A stretch of DNA of 64,000 nt from Rahnella bruchi (GCF_003614975.1 NZ_QZWI01000007.1:1-64000); one strand, 5' to 3'. Counted from the stretch's first letter, positions 35,026 through 44,696 are shown. The notes: generated by a model not told the origin, from the letters alone. Translations and numbers: made by a program.

Positions 35026-36648
35026 ATGAAATCCTCTTTTAACGTCCGTTCTCTTTCTGCACTCGCGCTGTTAGTGCTCTCTTGCGGCCAGTCGCTGTAT
35101 GCCGCTGAACAACCGCAGCAAGGCGGAAATCTGACGTGGGGCGTAGAAACCGAACCCAATACGCTCAATCCGCAGTTAAACGGTCAGTCTAAAGCCGAGC
35201 TTATTCTGCGCGTCGCCTATGAATCACTGTTAGCACGCAAGCCGGACGGCTCGTACATACCGTGGCTGGCGACCGGTTATCAGGTGTCGGACGACGGCAA
35301 AACCTACACGTTTACCCTGCGCGATGACGTCAAATTCTCCAACGGCGAGAAATTCAATGCCGCTGCTGTCGCCGAAAACTTTCGTCATGCACAGGATCCA
35401 ACGTATTGCGCAGGGTCGAGTATTTGCGCGCTGGCCGGACGAATTGCCAGCGTCGAAACGCCGGACGGGCACACCGTCAGCATTACACTGAAAGACGTAT
35501 ACAGCCCGTTCCTGTCATTTGCTTCCGGCCTGAAGCTGATTTCGCCTTCCTCCTGGACGTCACCGCAGCTGAAATCCGGCGGCACCGACCTCGCGGGAAC
35601 CGGTCCGTTTATTCTCAAACGCTATGAGAAAGGCCAGCAGATTGAGTATGTGCGTAACCCGGATTACCGCTGGGCGTCGGCGAATGCGAAACATCAGGGG
35701 CCGGCGTATCTCGAAGGGATCACGTACCGTTTCCTGCCTGAATCCTCGGTGCGTACTGGCGCACTGCTTTCCGGTCAGGTCGATGTGATTGAAGGCGTTT
35801 CCGGCAACGATGCCGGTGAGTTTAAAGACAATCCTGATTTCACTTACCAGAACGCGCTCAATACCGGTACGCCGTATTCGCTGTTCCTCAACGTGAAATA
35901 TGGCCCGACGCAGGACGTTAAAGTTCGTCAGGCGATTTTACAGGGTCTGGATATTTCACCGATTTTGCAGTCGATTTATCGCGGCGAACGTACACGCGTA
36001 TGGGGCATTACGTCGCCGGTCGATCCGTTGTATGACGCCAGCCTGAGCGGTAAATACGGCAATAACACGACGCTTGCTAATCAGCTGCTCGACGAAGCTG
36101 GCTGGAAAACCAAAGGTGCAGACGGTATCCGCACTAAAGACGGCAAGCCGCTGAGCATCGAAATTATTCAGGCGCAGGCTACCGTGCGCGACCAGCGCGA
36201 CGTGCTGTTGCAGGCGGTACAGGCGCAGGCACGTCAACGGCTCGGCGTGGATCTGAAAATCCGATATGTCGATTCCGGTACCTATACCGAAGTGCGCAAA
36301 ACTGGCCAGTTCGGTTCGATTGCCAATTCGAATACCGATACCGACGGCATCGATATTGAAAACCATTATCTGCCGGTGAATGGTGGCGGTTCGATCAACT
36401 ACAGCCGTACCGATGCGCCGGAAATTATTCCGCTGCTCAAAGGGGCGTCGCTGACGCTGGATAACGCACAGCGCAAAACGTTCTATGGTCAGTTGCAGAA
36501 TTTCGTGGTGTTGCAGCAGGCGCTGGCGATCCCGCTTTACGAGCCGGAGGACCAGATTGCAGCGGCGTCATACGTGCACGGTGTCGGCTTCAGGCCATTC
36601 AAACAAATGCCGGAAAATGCCTATGACGTCTGGCTGAGCAAGCATTAA
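35026..36648 (+). CDS. Peptide/opine/nickel-type ABC transporter substrate-binding protein
   Basis: 540 residues, family 5 solute-binding protein. ATG 35026 with GACGGGA upstream gives signal peptide MKSSFNVRSLSALALLVLSC.. ending YAA; a longer frame to 34909 has no support. Family landmarks: NLTWGVETEPNTLNPQLNGQSKAELILRVAYESLLARKPDGSYIPWLATGYQVSDDGKTYTFTLRDDVKFSNGEKFNAAAVAENF, then TDLAGTGPFILKRYEKGQQIEYVRNPDYRW. First gene of a four-gene importer operon, 21 bases before the permease. The binding pocket cannot be read. Context with flavin monooxygenases argues for an unusual amino acid or sulfur-bearing peptide, not general nutrition. Confidence 0.9.
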   Translation: MKSSFNVRSLSALALLVLSCGQSLYAAEQPQQGGNLTWGVETEPNTLNPQLNGQSKAELILRVAYESLLARKPDGSYIPWLATGYQVSDDGKTYTFTLRDDVKFSNGEKFNAAAVAENFRHAQDPTYCAGSSICALAGRIASVETPDGHTVSITLKDVYSPFLSFASGLKLISPSSWTSPQLKSGGTDLAGTGPFILKRYEKGQQIEYVRNPDYRWASANAKHQGPAYLEGITYRFLPESSVRTGALLSGQVDVIEGVSGNDAGEFKDNPDFTYQNALNTGTPYSLFLNVKYGPTQDVKVRQAILQGLDISPILQSIYRGERTRVWGITSPVDPLYDASLSGKYGNNTTLANQLLDEAGWKTKGADGIRTKDGKPLSIEIIQAQATVRDQRDVLLQAVQAQARQRLGVDLKIRYVDSGTYTEVRKTGQFGSIANSNTDTDGIDIENHYLPVNGGGSINYSRTDAPEIIPLLKGASLTLDNAQRKTFYGQLQNFVVLQQALAIPLYEPEDQIAAASYVHGVGFRPFKQMPENAYDVWLSKH

Positions 36649-36669
36649 TCAGAAGTAAGGAGTCAGAAC

Positions 36670-37665
36670 ATGTCGGCTGAAACTGCATTTATTTCTCCCC
36701 GTCGGCCTAAGGCCAAAGCTTCCTGGCGCGGGCGGATCACCCGGCGGATCCTCACCGGCATGCTGGTGCTGTGGGCAGCGGTCACGCTGTCATTTATCAG
36801 CGTTTACCTTGCGCCGGGCGATATCGTCAGTTTGCTGATGGGCGAACAGGTACATACCCCGGCGATTGAAGCGGCGATCCGCGCCGAATGGGGGCTGGAT
36901 CAGCCGCTGTATCTGCAATATCTGCATTATCTGTGGCGCGTGCTGCACGGCGATTTTGGCCGTTCGTACATGCTCAATACCGACGTCAGTTCGCTGGTGT
37001 TATCGCAACTGTGGCCGACGCTGAAACTCACCGGACTGGCGCTGGTGGTCAGCCTGGTGTTTGCCGTGCTGATGGCGGTAACGACCGCGCACCGCCGCTG
37101 GGGGCAACGGATTGCCGGCTCTGTCGAGCTGATTCTGGCGTCTACGCCCTCTTTCTGGCTCGGCATCGTGCTGCTGTTTATCTTCAGCTTTACCCTGCGC
37201 TGGTTTCCGGTGGCCGGTGACCGCAGCTTTTCATCGCTGGTGCTACCGGCGTTTTCACTGGGTCTTGCTCAGGGCGCGGTGGTATCACAGGTGCTGCGAC
37301 GCGGGCTGGAAGATGCGCTCGATGAGCCATTTGTTCTGACGCTGCGCGCCTGGGGCTTAGGCAATACCGTTATCCGTTTACGCCATGCTTTGCGCCACGC
37401 CGCGCTGCCTGCGGTCACCCTCACCGGCTGGTTGATTGGTGGCCTGCTCAGTGGTGCGGTGATCACCGAACAGGTCTTTGGCCGTCCGGGGCTGGGCAAA
37501 ATTACCGTCGATGCGGTGCTGGGGAAAGATTTGCCCGTCGTGTTGGCCGTCGCGATTTTCTCTGCGCTGGTGTACGTGGTGCTCAGCACGCTGGTGGATA
37601 TTTTGTATCTCTTTATCGATCCGCGGCTGCGCGACGCACCCGCCGCCGGGGAGGAAAACTCATGA
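36670..37665 (+). CDS. ABC transporter permease (DppB/GsiC type)
   Basis: 331-residue inner-membrane permease. N-terminal helix ILTGMLVLWAAVTLSFISVYLAPGD followed by the typical E-W-G-L-D-Q-P-L-x-x-Q-Y-x-x-Y-L-W-R-x-x-x-G-D-F-G-R-S-Y pattern and five more helices. The coupling (EAA-like) loop is TLRAWGLGNTVIRLRHALRHAALP. It overlaps the next permease gene by ATGA. It forms the transmembrane pathway with the following gene. Confidence 0.92.
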   Translation: MSAETAFISPRRPKAKASWRGRITRRILTGMLVLWAAVTLSFISVYLAPGDIVSLLMGEQVHTPAIEAAIRAEWGLDQPLYLQYLHYLWRVLHGDFGRSYMLNTDVSSLVLSQLWPTLKLTGLALVVSLVFAVLMAVTTAHRRWGQRIAGSVELILASTPSFWLGIVLLFIFSFTLRWFPVAGDRSFSSLVLPAFSLGLAQGAVVSQVLRRGLEDALDEPFVLTLRAWGLGNTVIRLRHALRHAALPAVTLTGWLIGGLLSGAVITEQVFGRPGLGKITVDAVLGKDLPVVLAVAIFSALVYVVLSTLVDILYLFIDPRLRDAPAAGEENS

Positions 37666-38501
37666 GTCAGACTCTGCTTTCCGGGCGCGTCACACGCCGT
37701 TTTTCTGCCGGTGTTCTGCTGGCTTCTGGATTTTTACTTCTGGTGCTGCTGGCGGTGATCTTCCCTGCTCTGCTCACCCATTATGATCCGCTGAATGCCG
37801 ATCCGGTTAACGCGCAGCTCGCGCCTTCCGCCACTCACTGGCTGGGTACCGATCAGCTGGGCCGTGACGTGCTGTCGCGCATTATTTATGGCAGCCGATA
37901 TTCCCTGCTGATCAGTCTGGCGGCAATGGTGGTGGCGGTCAGTATCGGCAGCTTGCTCGGCCTGCTGGCGGGTTTGTTCAAAGGGCCGCTGGATGAGCTG
38001 ATCAGCCGCGCGGTGGACGTGGTTTCTGCCTTTCCGGATTTGCTGCTGGCGCTGATGTTGATTGCCTTTACCGGCCCCGGCACCACCAATCTTATTTTCG
38101 CGCTCGGTGTGGCGTCGGTGCCGCGTTTCACCCGTGTGGTGCGGGCGCAGACTTTCGTGGTGATGTCTTCCGGTTATGTCGAACAGGCGCGCACGCTGGG
38201 GCTGAAGCGTCACGTGCTGGTCTGGCGTCATGTGCTTCCGCACGCCATTGCGCACGTTCCCGCACTGGCGACGCTCGGGCTGGGCACCGCGATTATCGGT
38301 ACTGCCGGGCTGAGTTTTCTCGGCATGGGGCCGCAGCCGCCAACCGCCGAATGGGGGCTGATGCTGGCTGAAGGCCGTAATTATCTGCGAAATGCCTGGT
38401 GGATTGGCGTCTGGCCGGGTGTGGCGATCACCCTGACCGTGATTTCTGTTAACACGGTCGGGCGGTACTGGCAGGCCACTTTTGAAGGAAAACGTCCATG
38501 A
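37662..38501 (+). CDS. ABC transporter permease (DppC/GsiD type)
   Basis: 279-residue partner permease with an N-terminal helix (FLLLVLLAVIFPALLTHYDPLNADPVNAQLAPSATHWLGTDQLGRDVLSRIIYGSRYSL, the family hallmark GTDQLGRDVLSRIIYG) and the EAA-type loop YVEQARTLGLKRHVLVWRHVLPHA. Overlaps its neighbours by ATGA on both sides, so the operon is tightly translationally coupled. It pairs with the upstream permease. Confidence 0.92.
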   Translation: MSQTLLSGRVTRRFSAGVLLASGFLLLVLLAVIFPALLTHYDPLNADPVNAQLAPSATHWLGTDQLGRDVLSRIIYGSRYSLLISLAAMVVAVSIGSLLGLLAGLFKGPLDELISRAVDVVSAFPDLLLALMLIAFTGPGTTNLIFALGVASVPRFTRVVRAQTFVVMSSGYVEQARTLGLKRHVLVWRHVLPHAIAHVPALATLGLGTAIIGTAGLSFLGMGPQPPTAEWGLMLAEGRNYLRNAWWIGVWPGVAITLTVISVNTVGRYWQATFEGKRP

Positions 38502-40144
38502 GCAGCGAATTGTTTATTGATATCCAAAATCTGTCGATTTTCTTTCCGTCGGCAGACGGTGAAAAGGCCGCTGTCAGCGGGCTGAATCTGCAATTGCGTC
38601 GCGGGGAATCCGTGGCGTTTGTCGGAGAATCTGGCTCAGGAAAAACCGTCACTGCGCGCAGCCTGCTTGGCTTGCAGGATGCCAAAGCGCGGATTACTGC
38701 CGACCGTTTTGTTATTGGCGGCGAGGACATGCTCGGTGCCAGTCAGAGACGCTGGCGTAAAATTCGCGGCAGCCAGATTGGCTACGTGTTGCAGGACGCG
38801 CTGGTGTCACTTGATCCGCTGCGGCAGGTCGGACGTCAGCTTCGCGATGCGCTGACCGCCAGCAGTAAAACCGATCCGCAGCAACTCAGTGAACAGGTGA
38901 TTTCCTCGCTGAAATCGGTCGGATTTCCCGATGCACAACATCGTCTGAACGCCTATCCACATCAGCTTTCCGGCGGTTTGCGCCAGCGCGTATTGATTGC
39001 CACCGCGCTGGCGGGAAATCCCGGCTTGCTGATTGCCGATGAGCCGACCACTGCGCTGGATATGACAGTGCAAAAGCAGATCCTGGATCTGCTGCAACAG
39101 CGGCGCGACAACGGCGAAAGTCTGCTGCTGATCAGCCACGATTTGTCGGTGGTCGGTCAGCTGGCCGACCGTATTCTGGTGATGCATCAGGGCAAAGTGG
39201 TCGAAGAAGGTCGTGGTGATAAACTGCTGACCGCGCCGGAACATCCTTATACGCAGCAGTTGCTGGCAGCGGTACCCAGCCCCGCGATGCGCGGCCTGAA
39301 GCTTTCCGGCCAGCGTGGCGAACGGCTGCCTGCACGCAATATTTCCATCACCCGTCCGGTGCTGGAAGCCCACAATCTCAGTAAAGAATACGCCGGTAAA
39401 ACCGTGGTGAATCACGTCAGCCTGCAACTGTTTGCCGGTGAAACGCTGGGGATTGTCGGCGAATCCGGCTCAGGGAAAACCACGCTGGCACGGATGATCC
39501 TCGGGCTGACCGAACCGGTATCCGGCACTATCGACATTCAGGGACAACGCTGGAGTCAGGTTCCCGAATCGCAGCGCAGGCTGCAACGTCGCGGCATCCA
39601 GCTGATTGCGCAGGATCCGCTGAGTTCGTTTGATCCGCGCTATAACGTGGAAAAGATTATTGGCGAAAGCCTCGACAGCGTGGGTGTTTTTGGCGAAGAA
39701 CGGCGCAACCGCGTCCGTCAATTGCTGGATGAAGTGCAGCTGGGCGACAGTTTTCTGCACCGTTATCCGCGCGAACTGTCCGGCGGTCAGCGTCAGCGTG
39801 TGGCGATTGCCCGCGCTTTTGCACCGAATCCGGCGTTGCTGGTGGCCGATGAACCGGTGAGCGCGCTGGATGTGTCTGTTCAGGCGCAGGTGCTGGATTT
39901 GCTGGCAAAAATGCAGGCTGAACACCGCACCGCGCTGTTGTTTATCTCACACGATTTAGGCGTGGTGCATCATCTGGCCGACCGGGTGATGGTGATGAAA
40001 GACGGCAGCGTGGTGGAACACGGACAGGTCGATGATGTGTTCCACCGCCCCGCCCATCCGTGGACGAAAAAGCTGATTGAAGCACTGCCGTCATTGAGCT
40101 TACGTCCGCAAAGCTTATGTTCGCAGACTGCGGCGGCGCTGTAA
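38498..40144 (+). CDS. Fused dual ATP-binding ABC protein (GsiA/YejF type)
   Basis: 548 residues, two complete nucleotide-binding domains in one chain. Domain 1: Walker [13 protein letters not shown], signature LSGGLRQR, Walker [13 protein letters not shown]. Domain 2 (from about 290): [32 protein letters not shown]. This replaces separate DppD/DppF-type proteins. Its last 30 bases overlap the 3' end of the convergent permease gene, so the two operons read into each other. Confidence 0.95.
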   Translation: MSSELFIDIQNLSIFFPSADGEKAAVSGLNLQLRRGESVAFVGESGSGKTVTARSLLGLQDAKARITADRFVIGGEDMLGASQRRWRKIRGSQIGYVLQDALVSLDPLRQVGRQLRDALTASSKTDPQQLSEQVISSLKSVGFPDAQHRLNAYPHQLSGGLRQRVLIATALAGNPGLLIADEPTTALDMTVQKQILDLLQQRRDNGESLLLISHDLSVVGQLADRILVMHQGKVVEEGRGDKLLTAPEHPYTQQLLAAVPSPAMRGLKLSGQRGERLPARNISITRPVLEAHNLSKEYAGKTVVNHVSLQLFAGETLGIVGESGSGKTTLARMILGLTEPVSGTIDIQGQRWSQVPESQRRLQRRGIQLIAQDPLSSFDPRYNVEKIIGESLDSVGVFGEERRNRVRQLLDEVQLGDSFLHRYPRELSGGQRQRVAIARAFAPNPALLVADEPVSALDVSVQAQVLDLLAKMQAEHRTALLFISHDLGVVHHLADRVMVMKDGSVVEHGQVDDVFHRPAHPWTKKLIEALPSLSLRPQSLCSQTAAAL

Positions 40145-40807
40145 GGCTTTACCGGCAAGCGCCGCCAGCGATGCGCACAGCAGGTAATACATCAGCCCGA
40201 CCAGCAGGAAGATTTCCGCCGGGTAAATTTGCACCCGGTTATTCACCTGTCCGGCCACCGTGGTCAATTCGGGCACGTTGACGATAAACGCCAGCGAGGT
40301 GTCTTTGACCAGGGAAATCAGCAACCCGAGATACGACGGCAGCAGGTTCGGCCAGGCCTGCGGCAGCAGCACGAACAACAGCACTTTGCTGTCACTCATC
40401 CCCGACGCAATCCCCGCTTCAGTTTGCCCGCGCGGCAAGGCTTCCAGACCCGCCAGCGTCGAATGCATCACCGCAGCCGAAGTAAACCATGCCAGCGCCA
40501 GGATCACCGTCATCGGGCCGGGAATCGAACCACCAAACACCACCGGCAGCAGGAAATACAGCCAGAAAATGACGAATATCAGCGGGATCCCACGGATAAA
40601 TGACGCCCAGATAAACAGGATTTTCCTCGTCCAGCCGCCGAAACGCCACGCCAGCGCCGCCATCGTGACACCCAGCAACAACGCCAAAACCCCTGCTGAA
40701 GCCGCCATGATCAGGGTGAGTAATACCCCACCCGGCTCGCCGTCGGCCAACCGTCCCCACAGCAAATACGTGAAGTTGTCGTGCAAAACGGACCAGTCAA
40801 ATTCCAT
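40115..40807 (-). CDS. Polar amino acid ABC transporter permease (HisM type)
   Basis: 230 residues with the HisQM/GlnP fold: GVLLTLIMAASAGVLALLLGVTMAALA, IFVIFWLYFLLPVVFGG and the coupling loop EAGIASGMSDSKVLLFVLLPQAWPNLLPSYLGLLISLVKDTSLAF, including the PQA/P-x-x-x-x-Q-like segment. Overlaps the upstream permease gene by 11 bases. Last gene of the four-gene operon; its 3' end overlaps the opposite-strand ATPase gene by 30 bases. Confidence 0.9.
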   Translation of the reverse strand: MEFDWSVLHDNFTYLLWGRLADGEPGGVLLTLIMAASAGVLALLLGVTMAALAWRFGGWTRKILFIWASFIRGIPLIFVIFWLYFLLPVVFGGSIPGPMTVILALAWFTSAAVMHSTLAGLEALPRGQTEAGIASGMSDSKVLLFVLLPQAWPNLLPSYLGLLISLVKDTSLAFIVNVPELTTVAGQVNNRVQIYPAEIFLLVGLMYYLLCASLAALAGKALQRRRSLRT

Positions 40808-41570
40808 CGCGGGTTTCCTCCGTCAGTGCCACCTGTGGCCGGTGCTGCGGGCGCTTCGGACCCAACGCCGTCATCACCCCGCCGAGGATCAGTCCGAGCG
40901 CCAGATACAACAGCGTGCCGACCGCAAAGCCTTCAAACGCATGCGCGTTATAGCTTTCAATCTGGCTGACCTGATACGTCAGTTCCGAAAAACCGATACC
41001 CGTCGCCAGCGAGGAAAGCTTCATCAGGTTAAGATACTGACCGGTGATCGGCTGCCATGCGTTGGTCAGCGACTGCGGTAAAAGGATGGTTAGCAGCAAC
41101 GTTTTACGGCTGAAACCCTGCGAAATCGCTGCTTCCGTCTGGCCTTTGGGCACGGAATTCAGCCCTGCCTGCACTTCTTCCACCAGAAAGGCCGCCGTGA
41201 ACAGCGCCAACCCCCACGCGGCACATAAGAATTCCGGTGTCAGCCAGGCAATGTTGCCCGGAAACGTCGCCCACGGATGGTTGTCGCCAATGTAAAAACG
41301 CCAGCTTTGCGGCAATGCGCCGTACGCGGCGAAATACCAAAACAGCAGTTGCACCAGCAGCGGCGTGTTGCGAAAAACCGAGACAAACGCCGCCACCGCG
41401 CCACGGGCAATGCGCGAAGAACTCAGGCGCAGTGCAATCAGCAGCACAGTCAGGAGCGTGGCGAGCAGGCTGCCAACAATGCTGACGTACAGCGTGGTGA
41501 GAAAGCCGGAGATAATCCATTGCAGAGGCTGGCCGGTCAGCACGCCAGCCCAGTCGGGATGCCAGATCAT
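40797..41570 (-). CDS. Polar amino acid ABC transporter permease (HisQ type)
   Basis: 257 residues, partner of the following permease. Landmarks: [50 protein letters not shown] (the family R-N-T-P-L-L-V-Q-L-x-F-x-Y) and the EAA-type loop [47 protein letters not shown]. It overlaps the upstream ATPase gene by ATGA and the next gene by 11 bases. Confidence 0.92.
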   Translation of the reverse strand: MIWHPDWAGVLTGQPLQWIISGFLTTLYVSIVGSLLATLLTVLLIALRLSSSRIARGAVAAFVSVFRNTPLLVQLLFWYFAAYGALPQSWRFYIGDNHPWATFPGNIAWLTPEFLCAAWGLALFTAAFLVEEVQAGLNSVPKGQTEAAISQGFSRKTLLLTILLPQSLTNAWQPITGQYLNLMKLSSLATGIGFSELTYQVSQIESYNAHAFEGFAVGTLLYLALGLILGGVMTALGPKRPQHRPQVALTEETRDGI

Positions 41571-42397
41571 AGCCCTGCTCCTGCCTGCGGATGCAGCGGA
41601 AACAGGACTTTTTGCAGAAACCGCTGCGCGCGCGGATGCTGCGGCCGCAGGAAGAAATCTTCCGGCTGCGCCTGTTCAAGAATTTCGCCGCCGTCCATGA
41701 AAATCACCCGGTCGGCGATCTCACGGGCAAAACTCATTTCGTGCGTCACCACAATCATGGTAATGCCGCTTTTCGCCAGTTCCTGCATCACCAGCAAGAC
41801 TTCGCCGATCATTTCCGGATCGAGCGCCGAGGTCGGTTCATCAAACAAAATAATCTTCGGGTCAGTGACCAGCGCCCGTGCAATCGCCACACGCTGCTGC
41901 TGACCGCCTGAAAGCTGCTCGGGATAATGCTGCGCCTTATCGCCCAGCCCGACGCGCGTCAGCAACGCCCGCGCTTTTTCGCGCGCCACACTTTTCTTCC
42001 AGCCGTGGACTTTAATCAGTGCCAGGCTGACGTTTTCCTCAGCGGTGAGATGGGCATAAAGGTTGAACTGCTGGAAGACGAAACCGATGTGCGTGCGCAA
42101 CTGGCGTAATGCGGCACCTTTGAGGTTTTGCGTCGGCTGACTGTCGATAAGAATTTCGCCACTGCTGGCGGATTCGAGCTGATTAATGAGGCGGATCAGT
42201 GTGGATTTCCCCGATCCGGAAGGCCCGCAAACGGCCACGACTTCGCCGCTGTCCACGCGTAAATCGACTTTGCGGATCACCTCATGCGGGCCGAAAGATT
42301 TACTGACCTGACGGAATTCGACAGCGGCATTTTTACCGGCCGGTGAATGTGAAAAAACCGCAGATGTCGCTGCGGTTGAGAAAGTGTCTTGCTGCAT
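41567..42397 (-). CDS. Polar amino acid ABC transporter ATPase (GlnQ/TcyC type)
   Basis: 276 residues. Walker [10 protein letters not shown], signature [15 protein letters not shown], Walker [13 protein letters not shown], then the H-loop VTHEMSFAR: the classic amino acid family. The N-terminal about 25 residues precede the domain ([21 protein letters not shown]) and are longer than usual. ATG 42397 is preferred (AAGG at 8 bases); the ATG two codons upstream is too near the ribosome site. It overlaps the permease by ATGA. Confidence 0.93.
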   Translation of the reverse strand: MQQDTFSTAATSAVFSHSPAGKNAAVEFRQVSKSFGPHEVIRKVDLRVDSGEVVAVCGPSGSGKSTLIRLINQLESASSGEILIDSQPTQNLKGAALRQLRTHIGFVFQQFNLYAHLTAEENVSLALIKVHGWKKSVAREKARALLTRVGLGDKAQHYPEQLSGGQQQRVAIARALVTDPKIILFDEPTSALDPEMIGEVLLVMQELAKSGITMIVVTHEMSFAREIADRVIFMDGGEILEQAQPEDFFLRPQHPRAQRFLQKVLFPLHPQAGAGL

Positions 42398-42421
42398 GTG
42401 CATTACCTTGCATAAAACAGA

Positions 42422-43249
42422 TTATTTGGCTTCGATTTTGAACAGACGCGGTTGTGGAGATTTTGTCTGCGGGCCGAACCAGACGTTATAAATGCTGACC
42501 GCCTGACCGTTTTTCTCCAGATTCAGCAGCTCATCGTTCACCACTTTCAGCAGGCTGGTTTCGCCTTTTTTGACGCCCACGCCAATCTCTTCTTTGCTCA
42601 GTAATTCAGGCAATACTTTGTATTTCGCTTTGTCCGGCGCGCCGTCCAGCAAACCGGCCAGAATTGTGCTGTCCTGCGTAATCGCCTGAACATTGCCGTT
42701 ACGCAGTGCAGCAAGCGCCAGAGGAATATCGTCATAAGACAGCACGCGCGATTGCGGGAAGCGGTTATGCAATTCCTGCTCGCCAGTGGTGCCTTTCACC
42801 GCGCCGATACGCGCCGTGGCGTAAGCATCCAGTTTATCCGGCGAATTCGCGGGTATCAGGAACTGCTGACCGGTGACGAAATACGGCACGGAGAAGTCGA
42901 TCACTTTCGCGCGTTCCGGCGTGATGGTGATATCAGCCACAATCAGATCCGCTTTGCCGGACTGCAATAACGGAATACGGTTGGCCGGATTGGTCGGCAC
43001 CAGCTGCAATTTTACGCCCAGCGTTTTGGCCAGCGCCTTCGCGAAATCGACGTCATAACCGACGATGTCATGCGTTTTGGCATCCACAGAACCAAACGGC
43101 GGATTGGAATCGAAAGTCGCGACTTTCACCACACCGGCTTTTTTGATGTCCGCCAGCTGATCTGCATGGGCGGCGAAAGTAGAGATCGTGCTGAGCGCCA
43201 GAAACAGACCCGCAGCAATTTTGGTTTTATTAACGTTAATGACAGCCAT
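42422..43249 (-). CDS. Amino acid-type (family 3) periplasmic binding protein
   Basis: 275 residues: signal peptide (MAVINVNKTKIAAGLFLALSTISTFAAHA), then a family 3 solute-binding domain. Typical segments: IKKAGVVKVATFDSNPPFGSVD, VGYDVDFAKALAKTLGVKLQLVPTNPANRIPLLQSGKADLIVADITITPERAKVIDFSVPYF, and KGTTGEQELHN. First gene of the operon, with 24 bases to the ATPase gene. Relatives bind cystine, histidine/lysine or glutamine-like ligands. The co-location with flavin monooxygenases and a GNAT suggests an S- or N-modified amino acid. Confidence 0.92.
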   Translation of the reverse strand: MAVINVNKTKIAAGLFLALSTISTFAAHADQLADIKKAGVVKVATFDSNPPFGSVDAKTHDIVGYDVDFAKALAKTLGVKLQLVPTNPANRIPLLQSGKADLIVADITITPERAKVIDFSVPYFVTGQQFLIPANSPDKLDAYATARIGAVKGTTGEQELHNRFPQSRVLSYDDIPLALAALRNGNVQAITQDSTILAGLLDGAPDKAKYKVLPELLSKEEIGVGVKKGETSLLKVVNDELLNLEKNGQAVSIYNVWFGPQTKSPQPRLFKIEAK

Positions 43250-43460
43250 CGTTTTTCCTTATGAATAGTCTTCAGAGGGCTCGCGCCCTAATTTTTCAAA
43301 TAGAGTATTCCGAACAAATACAGACCTGTTTTTCTTTTGTAAGTCAGAGAATTGCACAGGGGGTGACAGCGGTGCCACTAACAAAAAAGGATATAGATGG
43401 GTGATTTAGGCATAAGCAAACGGGATGGTGCCGGGCAACCATGAGCCGTAAGGTCAAAGT

Positions 43461-43880
43461 CAACACCTTGGGTTGCCACCCAAACTGGCCTTAAGAGGCG
43501 CCTGTCGCCGCGCCTCTTAAGAATCTCCGGCTCTTTTACTGCGCGGTGCCTTCTCTCGGTCTTCGAGCCACAGGTCTCGAAGCCGCTCCGTTCAGCAAGA
43601 TTCCTGAAACGCCCGCACGATCTTAAATTCAAAAACCGAATGGATTTATCTTTTAGATAAGCATATTGGCGTGCTCAAAAATGTCACCGAGTGAACGGTT
43701 CGAGACCTGAGGCTCGAAGCCTGAAATGAGGGAATCGCGTAGCGATGACATTTTGCGCCACACACAATGGCATCGGAACATGTCCGTCGTTCCTGCGATA
43801 GCGCGCAGTGAAAGAGCGAGGAGTCCAGAGGCCCGCGCGTTACCGGGTCTCTGGTCGGTGTGGGCCGACGCCCACGGTTT
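43461..43880. repeat. Mosaic palindromic repeat, copy C
   Basis: Third copy. It shares with copy B the start AACACCTTGGGTTGCCACCC, CTTAAGAGGCG..CGCCTCTTAAG, the TCTTCGAGC..GGTCTCGAAGC segment, CGCACGATCTTAAATTCAA, GGATTTATCTTTTAGATAAG and the end GCCCGCGCGTTACCGGGTCT..GTGGGCCGACGCCCAC. It shares with copy A the modules TTGGCGTGCTCAAAAATG and CGAGACCT..GGCTCGAA. So it is the most complete version, holding parts from both others. It lies between the amino acid binding protein gene and asr. The remaining 850-base gap (43250-44100) holds no supported gene. Confidence 0.8.
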
Positions 43881-43881
43881 T

Positions 43882-43917
43882 GAAGTTGCAGTTGCAGTTG
43901 AAGTTGAAGTTGAAGTC
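43882..43917. repeat. Six-copy 6-base tandem repeat
   Basis: GAAGTT, GCAGTT, GCAGTT, GAAGTT, GAAGTT, GAAGTC in direct succession at the right edge of mosaic repeat copy C. No coding frame uses it; it may be slippage-prone. Confidence 0.75.
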
Positions 43918-43980
43918 AAAGGCCGATCACACGCGGCCCCAACCTGTAATCCCCTGATTTTCTTAAAATCCCCCTCTTTG

Positions 43981-43994
43981 TACATACCGTTACA
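43981..43994 (+). promoter_or_regulatory. RstA-box-like site upstream of asr
   Basis: TACATACCGTTACA matches the known RstA consensus (TACATNTNGTTACA) at all fixed positions but one. It lies 107 bases before the asr start; in E. coli asr is activated under acid conditions by RstBA through such a box. The match was made by eye. Confidence 0.7.
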
Positions 43995-44100
43995 CGCCGA
44001 TACCAATCACTCACGGACAGCGCTGTTCGTCGCGCCTATTATTCTTTCACCGGCCCCGCAGTGGGGTGGACACTTAAACTAAGATTCTGAGGAATTACAC

Positions 44101-44577
44101 ATGAAAAAAGTATTAGCTCTGGTTGTAGCCGCTGCAATGGGCCTGTCTTCAGTTGCTTTCGCTGCTGAAACCACTGCAACTCCGGCACCTGCTGCAACAG
44201 CAACTACCGCTGCTCCGGCTCATGCAACTAAGCATAAAGCACATAAAAAACCTGTGCAGAAAGCTCAGGCTGCCAAGAAACACAAAAAAGCAGCTAAGAA
44301 AGCTGCACCGGTAGCTCAGAAAGCTCAGGCTGCTAAAAAACACGTGAAACACGCTAAAAAAGCTGCACCAGTAGCGCAGAAAGCTCAGGCTGCTAAAAAA
44401 CACGTGAAACACGCTAAGAAAGCTGCACCAGTAGCGCAGAAAGCCCAGGCTGCTAAAAAACACGTGAAACACGCTAAGAAAGCTGCACCGGTAGCCCAGA
44501 AAGCTCAGGCTGCTAAAAAACACGTGAAACACGCTAAAAAAGCTGCACCAGCTGCAAAAGCAACTCCAGCAGCATAA
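44101..44577 (+). CDS. asr: Acid shock protein Asr
   Basis: 158 residues: signal peptide [21 protein letters not shown], a short Ala/Thr/Pro spacer, then a Lys/Ala/His-rich body and very few acidic residues. The body has four nearly identical 20-residue (60-base) units of the form [20 protein letters not shown], the same repeat style as enterobacterial Asr but with more units than in E. coli (102 aa). The basic periplasmic protein is induced at low pH and thought to sequester protons or shield other proteins. Preceded by TGAGGAATTACAC and an RstA-type box; followed by a terminator, then ydgU and ydgD as in E. coli. Confidence 0.93.
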   Translation: MKKVLALVVAAAMGLSSVAFAAETTATPAPAATATTAAPAHATKHKAHKKPVQKAQAAKKHKKAAKKAAPVAQKAQAAKKHVKHAKKAAPVAQKAQAAKKHVKHAKKAAPVAQKAQAAKKHVKHAKKAAPVAQKAQAAKKHVKHAKKAAPAAKATPAA

Positions 44578-44636
44578 GTAGTCAGTAAGACGTCTTTGTG
44601 AGCGTATCTACTCACCATTATCAAGACTGATGATTT

Positions 44637-44663
44637 AACACCCGGTTCGCCGGGTGTTTTTTT
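44637..44663 (+). terminator. Terminator of asr
   Basis: AACACCCGG, a TTCG tetraloop, CCGGGTGTT and a T-run: 9-bp stem, 60 bases after the asr stop codon. Confidence 0.95.
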
Positions 44664-44696
44664 CTCCGGTTCTTTATCTTGAGGTACTGATGGAAG

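Noticed and set aside
43461-43880. Complete insertion sequence
   Set aside because: Hairpin ends and modules are present, but there is no transposase frame, and the ends differ between copies.
44149-44532. 127-codon minus-strand frame opposite asr
   Set aside because: Low-complexity Phe/Ser-rich reading of the asr repeat units; asr itself is clear.
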